Source: a virus. From it: 64,000 nucleotides of DNA. The notes under the pieces are model-generated. The model was not told the DNA's origin. It ran no database searches and was given only the letters and a program-made list of their open reading frames with translations. Positions 10,500-18,700 of the stretch are shown here, piece after piece. Location of the stretch: the IMG/VR virus record IMGVR_UViG_3300034356_001764, positions 16,204 through 80,203 of that record. One strand, 5' to 3'. A program made the position numbers and the translations under genes. How positions within the stretch are numbered: the stretch's first letter is position 1; each line of letters starts with the position of its first letter.

Positions 10500-13400
10500 T
10501 TAGTCAATTTCTTCAATTACATAACCATCTTTAATATATCTATTAATCTCTGCTTGTGTAAGATTTGCTACCATCCCTCCTTCTTTAGCTTTAACTGCAC
10601 CCTTTACTAAGGCTTTAGTTCTACTTCCAGACGGATCTTTTATAGGAACATATGTATTACCTGTTGATTTCCCGGTGTTAATATACCATTTACCATTTGA
10701 ATCTTTCTTATAAGTTACTCCAGGTCTTTCAGGATATTTATAAACTGTACTTTGGAGTGTAACTTTCTTAGTATAATCAGGTGCTACAAATGGCTTCAAC
10801 TTATTTGCATCTTTGTATGGATTATAAACAGCAGTAGACTCAGTAGGTACAAGTTTTGAATAAGCAAAATTTGGATTACTCTTTTCATACTCAGCTTGTT
10901 TTTTATTTTTTTCTGCTATGTCTTTACGAACCTGTTCTCTTTGAGCATCCTCACTAGCTTTTTCTCTTGCTGTAATTCCTTTTTGTACTATACTATATTC
11001 TTTTTGTAATTGATTAGTTGAACTTGTATTACCTATTATTTCATTAGCTTGCTTCAATACATTATTACTATAATCTATATCAAAGTTATTAATATATTTT
11101 TGATACTTCTCTCTCTTATACCAATCAGAACCTGCTTGCCAAGACTTAGCTAAAATATAAGATGCAGGTATCTTTCCTTTGTATAGACCAGTCTTAACAT
11201 TAAAGTCTTTATCTTTTTTAAGTTTTTCATAATTGTCCAAAAGAATAATTGCACCCGCTTTAGTCTGTGCTTCAATATCAAATGTTCCAATATCTTTAGG
11301 ATCAACTCCAAGTTTTTCTAACTTTTTACCAAGGGCATTTAATGAACCATCTTTATTTACAAAGTTTAAAGTAGGTTTCATTTGATAATAACCAATACTT
11401 GCTTCATCTCCTTCAAAGGCTCCTTGACCAAGAACATCTTTATAAACAGTAGCTGCAACTTGTTTAGGAATTCTTTTATTTGATTCACCACCTGAACTTT
11501 CATTCTGCATGATTCCACCTACAAGGATCTGTCCTACAAAGTTTGTATCCTCTTGACTATAACCTAGATTTTTAATGTTTCTAACATTGTTATTAATAAC
11601 ACCTGTTGCTTGTTTTTGACGCTCAGTTGCTGTTTTACCTGCTACTAGTTTTAGTTTAGGATCAACTGTGCTATAATATCCTGTGTTCTGTAATCCAGAT
11701 AAGTCAGCATTTTTAAGACTTGGGGATCTTACAATAGATGCAACTTGATAAGTAAATACACTTTTGTCATGATCATCAAGACTTATTGGCTCATCAAGTC
11801 TTTTGATAAAAGCTTTTCCTTTTTCAGAAGCATGCCAAATTAGTGGCGTACCATCTTTATCTTTACCAACTACAAATCCAAGGTGCTCAACATTTTCATT
11901 TTCTAAACCACCTTTTGTTTCTGAAGCAAACTCTCCACTTGTTTTTGTATTCATTCTATTGAGCTGTACATAATCACCAACTTGTAATTTTGCATAAACA
12001 TCTTTAGGAACCTTTGGCATCTTAGCCATATCTCTTTCTGTAGTTTCATAAATAAGATCTCCACCTTTATTAAGAACATCAGATTTATTAAACCAAGCAT
12101 CATTTGCCCATATATCTCCATCAGCTATTTCACCAAGTAAGTTACTCATCTTAACACTTACATTGAATGAACATCCTTTACCTTCAACACAAACTTCTTC
12201 TCCTTCCCCTTTATCAAGATATGGTAAGTAACCTACTCCAAGATTTTTGTTAACCGTATACTTAGTACTTTGTGATTGTTTTTTTGGTTCAATTGTTTTT
12301 ACCTTAGATGGAGGAATACCAGAATTAAATGCATCTAATGCCATCTTTGTTCTGTTACCCATAATACCATCAACTCCATCTCTACTTGGACCTGAAGCTC
12401 CAATGTTATATCCAGCTGCTACTAGTTTCTTTTGAATTGCTTTAACATCACCTGATTGTTCAATCTTTGGCATTGCTATTTTCTCTACTTCTTTCTTAGT
12501 AAGTGTTGGTTGATCTACTACTGGAGTGTTCACTAGGGTAGCTGGTTGCTGAACTGTTGTAGCTACCACAGGTTCAGTAACAACTGGAGGTGCAACAAGA
12601 TCACCTGTAGGCATCATATCAGGTGCTAACATAGGAGTCACAACCGGACTCTGACTTTGTTGCATAGTTGGAACAGTTGGTACACCACCATCTTGAAACT
12701 TAACTTCCTCTATAGTAAACCCACCTTTTCTATAGTACTCTATTTCTTCATCATCAAGATCTAGTTCAATAAAACCACCATCTTCTTCTTGTTGTAAAGC
12801 TTTACCTCCTAATGATTTAGTAGATTTTTTAGGAAGCATTTCATAAATACCTTTCTCATTTTGTTTAGCTAAACCTTGTCTTTCTAAACTTTGCCATGTG
12901 TTTCTTCCTGGAGCTACTCCATTATTTTCAACAAAGGCACCCCATGATCTAACTTTATTTCCTTCTGGTAATGATTCATTTAACTGCTTATAAACTTCTG
13001 TTCCTATACCTTGTCTTTGAAATTTAGGATCAACTCCTATATCCAATGTTTCAAAATCACCACTGGATAATCTATTACCTGAAACTTCACCAACTTTTGT
13101 ATCTCCTTTATAAACCCCAAAAGTCTCCATGTCTAATTCTTGAGATCTTACATTATCAGGTAAAAGTTTTATATTCATATTTTTAGGTGCACTTGTAATT
13201 TTTTTACTAGTTCCAAGTACATCTTCTGCGTAAGAGCCTACTTTACCAAATTTACCAACTTTACCTAACTTACCCAATGAACCAATTCCTGGTAACACAC
13301 CTGCTACATCTAATGTTTTATCTAACCCTGACCAATATTGATTTCCTGTAAGAGGATTTATATTAGTATTTCCTGTACCAAATGCAGAACCTATTCCTGG

Positions 13401-15773
13401 ATTAGCAGACAGTGCAACATCAGCAACTGTATTACCTACTCCTTTAAGTGTACCCATGGGATCTTTTGCAATACGCAATAATGCTGGAGCTCCAGTTAAT
13501 TCTAGCACTGCATCAGTAACTCCCATATTAGCTTCTTTTCTAGTATTAGCTTGATCTACTGCATCCTGATATTGGCCTTTATAACCTTCCTTCATTGTAG
13601 CTTGGTCATACTTACCCCAACCTCTTTCATCATACAGTCTGGCAAAGTCAGAAGTTGATATCTTACCTTCTTGAACCTTTCTTCTAGCACGTTCATAATC
13701 TTGAGCTCCTTGATTATGTTCTTTAACTCCTTGTGTAAATCTTTGAAGTTCTTTTATAGAAAAGTCTTTAGGTTTTAAATCTTGATACCAAAGCTTTCTA
13801 CCTTGAGCAGTATTCATAAGAGCTTTACTCTTATCCATTAACTCTTTCCAGCGTTCTTTATCTGAAGCTTTTGCATAAGCAAATGTTTCCGCTTCATCTT
13901 GAGATTTATCTATAATGGGTTGTTGTGAACCTTCTTGAGCTTGAGGTAGTTCTTCTACTATATAACCACCTTTTCTATACTGTTCAATTTCTTGAGGAGT
14001 TAAATCCATTTCAACATACCCACCATCTTCTTGCATGGCCATCTTGTCATTAACTCCGTATGCCCATCTTTTATATGCAGTGCGGCCTTCTCTTAATGGA
14101 AGACTTGGTATTTCTTCACCACCTTTTTGTGCATGCACTAATCCTTGACCACCACATTTATGACATGTAGTAACATCATCACTACCATCTGCAGCATTCC
14201 ATTTCCAACCACATTTTTTACAGGTTACTTTCTTAGTAAGTAAAGCACCTCCTTTTTGTTCTTTATTTAAAAAAGCTGGTGATACTGATTTATAATGTTC
14301 TGCAAAATATTGGGCATCTGCAGGATTATTAAATCTTATTGCTTCATTAGATTCTGGACCATAATCACCAAGCATTAACTGACCATTCTCATTTTGTATT
14401 TGAGGTACAGCATAATTATCCATACTAGCCATATAGTGAGTACCTGTATTACCATTTTCAAATTGATATGGATTATCAGTAGGGACAACCATTCTTTTTG
14501 CAGCAGGATTGCCAAATTCATTTGCATAAGCAAGCTTTGCTTTCATCATACCACTTGTATAATCTTGCAAATGAGATGGTAAAGGAATATCATATTCTCC
14601 TTCTTCATTATGTGAATCTACTACAGCTTGTCCTTCTGGAGTAGTTTCTCTCCAGTTTCTATACTCATTAAGTTTATTTTGAATTAAATTATAATCATCA
14701 AGTGTCCAACCTTTAGGATTTCCAATTTGATTTTCTATGGCTTTAATTTCTTTTCCCCATTCTTGTGGAGTTGTTGAACCACCAAATTGAAACAGTTGTC
14801 CACTAAATCCAAGTTTATCAATTACAGATTGTTTATTATCAATATGTCTATCAATACCAAGCTCTCTTACTTTAGCTACCTTAGCTTCATCTGAACCCAT
14901 TGCAAAGATTCTATCTTCTGGGATACCTGCATTACGTGCCCTAGTGATCATATCTGGTGTTACTTCTTCTCTAGCAGATATAATATACTTCTGATCACTA
15001 GGTGTATTCATTGCCATTTCCATTCCTGCATCAGTTGTAAGAGTATCATCATAGTCAAATGATACAATACCACCATCTGCGTAGAAACTTGCATTAGGAT
15101 CAAAGATTTTTCTTTTTCTAGATTTAGGTACTTCAAATAAAGGATTCAATGCAAACAATCTATTTGTTGCTTCAAGACTTCTTGAATAAGCTTTTGATTT
15201 AATTCCTTTTGATCCAGTAGGTATTCTTACTTTAGGAGTTTGCCCACCTTTCTTAAAATCTTCAGGTTGCTCAAGCTCTGGTTGAAGTCTGTAATCAGTT
15301 GTTAATTCTTCCCCAGCTTTAATATCTCTTTTTGCATAGACATATCTTTCATTACCTTTTTTAACACTATACATGTTAGGTGTGTCAGAGTGATTATGCA
15401 TCTTTCCAATCTCTCCTACTGGTTGACCATTTCTATGCGCTAAACCTATAAGTTGATTTTTTTTAAAAAAAGTATTTGCAAACAATCCTTTATCAGCTCC
15501 TGCAATTTTTGATTGTTTAACTACTAAATGACTGTTAGCTTTATTACCTCCTTTTTTTAATTCAGGATATTCATCAACATACTTAGCACCCGGAAAATTA
15601 TATTCCTCCTCTGGATGCATCATTACTGGTGAACCAAAATCTGGATAAGCCATGACAGGATATGGAACATTGTCCATGGTTATGTCATTACCTGGAATTC
15701 TAGTTGGTACTCCAGGATGTGCCCACTGACCTCTTGGATCAACAATAATTTTAGATTTAGATTTCTTATTCAT
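10500..15773 (-). CDS. Multi-enzyme polyprotein-like virion protein: SET, HAD, Zn ribbon, GNAT, PG-binding, NlpC/P60-like, transglycosylase-like (1757 aa)
   Basis: Domains read from motifs: a small SET methyltransferase-like domain (about 77-165; NHSDTPN and GEELTTDY, the two hallmark SET motifs); a HAD phosphatase-like domain (236-332; FDYDDT, IISAR, DRHIDN); an unassigned globular segment (333-505); a zinc ribbon (518-540; CxxC and CHKC); a GNAT acetyltransferase (865-985; QRQGIGTEVY); a peptidoglycan-binding domain (1108-1150; DGIMGNRT); an NlpC/P60-like segment (1180-1350; Cys in GCSFNV, His in EHLGFVVG); and a lysozyme/transglycosylase-like domain (1395-1585; NESSGG, SIGYYQM). Gly-Gly motifs end at residues 76, 177, 235, 332, 509, 552, 585, 603, 1000, 1018, 1030 and 1733, mostly between domains. 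Start and stop overlap the neighbouring gene as TAATG. It is probably packaged and injected; cleavage at Gly-Gly is my inference. NlpC/P60 and SET catalysis are unproven. Confidence 0.85.
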   Translation of the reverse strand: MNKKSKSKIIVDPRGQWAHPGVPTRIPGNDITMDNVPYPVMAYPDFGSPVMMHPEEEYNFPGAKYVDEYPELKKGGNKANSHLVVKQSKIAGADKGLFANTFFKKNQLIGLAHRNGQPVGEIGKMHNHSDTPNMYSVKKGNERYVYAKRDIKAGEELTTDYRLQPELEQPEDFKKGGQTPKVRIPTGSKGIKSKAYSRSLEATNRLFALNPLFEVPKSRKRKIFDPNASFYADGGIVSFDYDDTLTTDAGMEMAMNTPSDQKYIISAREEVTPDMITRARNAGIPEDRIFAMGSDEAKVAKVRELGIDRHIDNKQSVIDKLGFSGQLFQFGGSTTPQEWGKEIKAIENQIGNPKGWTLDDYNLIQNKLNEYRNWRETTPEGQAVVDSHNEEGEYDIPLPSHLQDYTSGMMKAKLAYANEFGNPAAKRMVVPTDNPYQFENGNTGTHYMASMDNYAVPQIQNENGQLMLGDYGPESNEAIRFNNPADAQYFAEHYKSVSPAFLNKEQKGGALLTKKVTCKKCGWKWNAADGSDDVTTCHKCGGQGLVHAQKGGEEIPSLPLREGRTAYKRWAYGVNDKMAMQEDGGYVEMDLTPQEIEQYRKGGYIVEELPQAQEGSQQPIIDKSQDEAETFAYAKASDKERWKELMDKSKALMNTAQGRKLWYQDLKPKDFSIKELQRFTQGVKEHNQGAQDYERARRKVQEGKISTSDFARLYDERGWGKYDQATMKEGYKGQYQDAVDQANTRKEANMGVTDAVLELTGAPALLRIAKDPMGTLKGVGNTVADVALSANPGIGSAFGTGNTNINPLTGNQYWSGLDKTLDVAGVLPGIGSLGKLGKVGKFGKVGSYAEDVLGTSKKITSAPKNMNIKLLPDNVRSQELDMETFGVYKGDTKVGEVSGNRLSSGDFETLDIGVDPKFQRQGIGTEVYKQLNESLPEGNKVRSWGAFVENNGVAPGRNTWQSLERQGLAKQNEKGIYEMLPKKSTKSLGGKALQQEEDGGFIELDLDDEEIEYYRKGGFTIEEVKFQDGGVPTVPTMQQSQSPVVTPMLAPDMMPTGDLVAPPVVTEPVVATTVQQPATLVNTPVVDQPTLTKKEVEKIAMPKIEQSGDVKAIQKKLVAAGYNIGASGPSRDGVDGIMGNRTKMALDAFNSGIPPSKVKTIEPKKQSQSTKYTVNKNLGVGYLPYLDKGEGEEVCVEGKGCSFNVSVKMSNLLGEIADGDIWANDAWFNKSDVLNKGGDLIYETTERDMAKMPKVPKDVYAKLQVGDYVQLNRMNTKTSGEFASETKGGLENENVEHLGFVVGKDKDGTPLIWHASEKGKAFIKRLDEPISLDDHDKSVFTYQVASIVRSPSLKNADLSGLQNTGYYSTVDPKLKLVAGKTATERQKQATGVINNNVRNIKNLGYSQEDTNFVGQILVGGIMQNESSGGESNKRIPKQVAATVYKDVLGQGAFEGDEASIGYYQMKPTLNFVNKDGSLNALGKKLEKLGVDPKDIGTFDIEAQTKAGAIILLDNYEKLKKDKDFNVKTGLYKGKIPASYILAKSWQAGSDWYKREKYQKYINNFDIDYSNNVLKQANEIIGNTSSTNQLQKEYSIVQKGITAREKASEDAQREQVRKDIAEKNKKQAEYEKSNPNFAYSKLVPTESTAVYNPYKDANKLKPFVAPDYTKKVTLQSTVYKYPERPGVTYKKDSNGKWYINTGKSTGNTYVPIKDPSGSRTKALVKGAVKAKEGGMVANLTQAEINRYIKDGYVIEEID

Positions 15774-18700
15774 TATCTTAATGATGCTTGATTCTTACTA
15801 TTTACTACTTTAACTATCATGTTAACACTACCAGAAATTTCTTTCCTTAAAGTTATATAATTTAAGTAATGTCTGAATTTTTTTCTTTGTAGTTCAGCTT
15901 TGTTATAATCTAAACTTGTAAGATTTAATTCTCTACGGTAGCCATCAGGTAATGTTATCCATGCAATTTCTTCTGGATAGTTACCAAGTAACTCAGTTGT
16001 TCCTGGAACTAATGGTCCTGTTGGAGGATAACCTGATCCTAGTGGAAACTCTCCTCTATCTCTTGTTACATCCCAGAATTGATTAAATCTATATTTGTTT
16101 TCTTCTTTTGAAAACAAGATATCAAATCCAGGTAGACCAACCACTGTATCCCTAATGATTATAGGAATAGATGGATTGAATTTAGGATACTCTAAACTTA
16201 GTGTTATATTATTTTTAGGAAATACATTTAAGTTTAAATATCCAGATACTTGTTCTGAGTTATAAATAATTGCTGTGTCAAAGTTATTATCTAGCACATG
16301 GAATTGATCAACACAATTAGCTGCTCTTTTGTAAGATTCAAGTATATATTCAAATGATTTAACTACTGTTGGTGATTGACCTGTAATAATAGGAGTTTCA
16401 ATTTCAAATGGATAATCTTTTCCATAGAAGTTGCAATAAGAATTACATACATAATTATGTTTCCAGAAACTATTTTTCTTTGTTGTTAAGAAAACAGTTT
16501 TACTTGGCATTACTAAATCCGGATGCCAGTCATGAAATGAAATCCACATTTCATTCTTAGGGTCATAACTTGCTGTCCAAGAAGCACTTTCAAATATAGT
16601 AGGGTCACCAAGTAAGTATCTTCCTCTACCATCTAATGTAAAGAAATCTCCTTGTCCTTTTTTATAACCTTTACCTTTAATCATTTGACGGCAATCAACT
16701 ACTAATGGAACATAGTCAACTCTATCTAAGTCTATACCATCTTTAACAATGTAATCTTTCTTAGTAAAATAAAGTATAGAGTTTTCATTATCATATACTG
16801 CCTGTACACCTACTCCAGCTACTGGATTATCTTTCCATGGATAATCAGGAAACTGAGTTGTAAGTTTACACTTTAAGAATAGTGAATACCACCACTTTAA
16901 TCCAACTTGAGATATCTCTTTTAATCCTCCTGCATAACTAAATATCTTACCTTGATTCTGTGATGCATAAAATAAGCCTGCTGGAGTAGAGATAACTGCA
17001 AGTCTATTTTGAGATGATCCATACTCATATGGCTTATCTGCATTTGAAACAGACTGACCGGGTTGAGAAAATAAACCACCATCACCAATAGTAATCTTAG
17101 TTCCTAAATCTGTTTGAAGTGTATCAACACCTTGAAACATTTGTGGACTATCATTCTTAAATGTAATGAACAAACCACTTTTGTTTATAGACTTAACACC
17201 AGATATTTGAGACTTAAATTCTCTATAGTTATTTGGTAAAAATATAAACCAGCTATCTTTAAATGATTCATCTTGTTGTTGTAATGAATAATAAATTCTA
17301 TCTGGAAAATATGTATAACATAGTTGAGATACATTTGGGTTGTAGTATCTATTTTGTAAATTACCAGAAGAGAAATACTGATTGTATAGTTTACTTACAC
17401 TTAATGAATAGTCATATCTAAATGTGTTACCTCTTGTAATGTTTTCTGGATTAATTTCAAACATTCTAGCAAGCTCAGTATAACGGTAAGGATCATAATG
17501 CTTTTCCCATTCATTATCTCCAGCTTCTCTATAATCTACTATTACATCTGACTCAACAAAGAAGTCTCTTACAGAAGAAACTGCTAAATAGAAAAATGAA
17601 TCCTTTGGTCTAAATACACCTGGATAATCTCCTGCTGTATCATTTGTATAATCATATCCTGGATTTGTAGGTGTTGGACCATGATCCATTCTATAAAATC
17701 TTGTTGGAAAAGCTCCTGTTCCAGGTACTGGTGAATTCCAGTTACTAGGTCCAAGATCTGATACTTCATATTTTCTGGAGTTAACATAAAATCTTGGTTC
17801 AGGAATCATTTGATGAATTGCATAATTATATTCAAAACCATCAGGTTGACCATATAACCAATCATAGAAAAAGAACATTGAATTCTTTTCTGTATATCTA
17901 TTTACATAAACATCTCCACCAAAAAATATTGGGCTAATATTTATTTTTTTAAGTATTACTGCAAGGTTACATGATCCACATTGATTATAAGGACCCCAGT
18001 TTGATAAAGTATTATAATCAAACTTTTGCTCACATGGAGTTATTACAATTTGTTTTATAGATTGCAATTGACCATACTGATTTTGAATTCTTACTTTCAT
18101 TGCCGCATAGTGACTAGCAATTGGTAAAGTAAAATTAGCATCTACAATCTCAAAATTTGGACCTACATTTGGATTAGGAATATAAGGATTTAATGTCAAG
18201 GGATCAACTAAACCATTTTGTTGAATATTACCAAGAGTAGTTAATGACTGATCTACATATCTTGAAGATTCAATAATATAGTTTGGTCCAATTGCACCAC
18301 CAATATAAGGCCCCGCATAATTTGGACCAGCCTCTGTTCTTATTACAACTGTGTCAGATCTTTTAAGATTATTAATACTATAAGATCTGAAAGTACCTGC
18401 TACATTATAATACCCAGGCATTTGCATAATGTTATCTCTTATGTAAGAACTATCTTCAATTTTAAATCTAAATAGTTTTGTACTACTAGGAGATCTCATA
18501 TCTGAGTAGAACCCATGAGCAATCATTTGTGATGCATACTGTGTATAAGGAATAATTGCTCTAATAATATCAGCTGCAATATTTGCTCCTTCAGAAAAAT
18601 AATATAGTGCTTGATTCAAACCACCTAAAATTCTAAGAGGGATTGGTAAGTAATCTAATTTAGGTACTGTATAAGTATACTCATCTCCAGATGCAGAAAT

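Noticed and set aside
6502-15773. CRISPR-like array suggested by repeated short segments
   Set aside because: The repeats are at the protein level, irregularly spaced and in frame; there are no identical DNA repeats with unique spacers.
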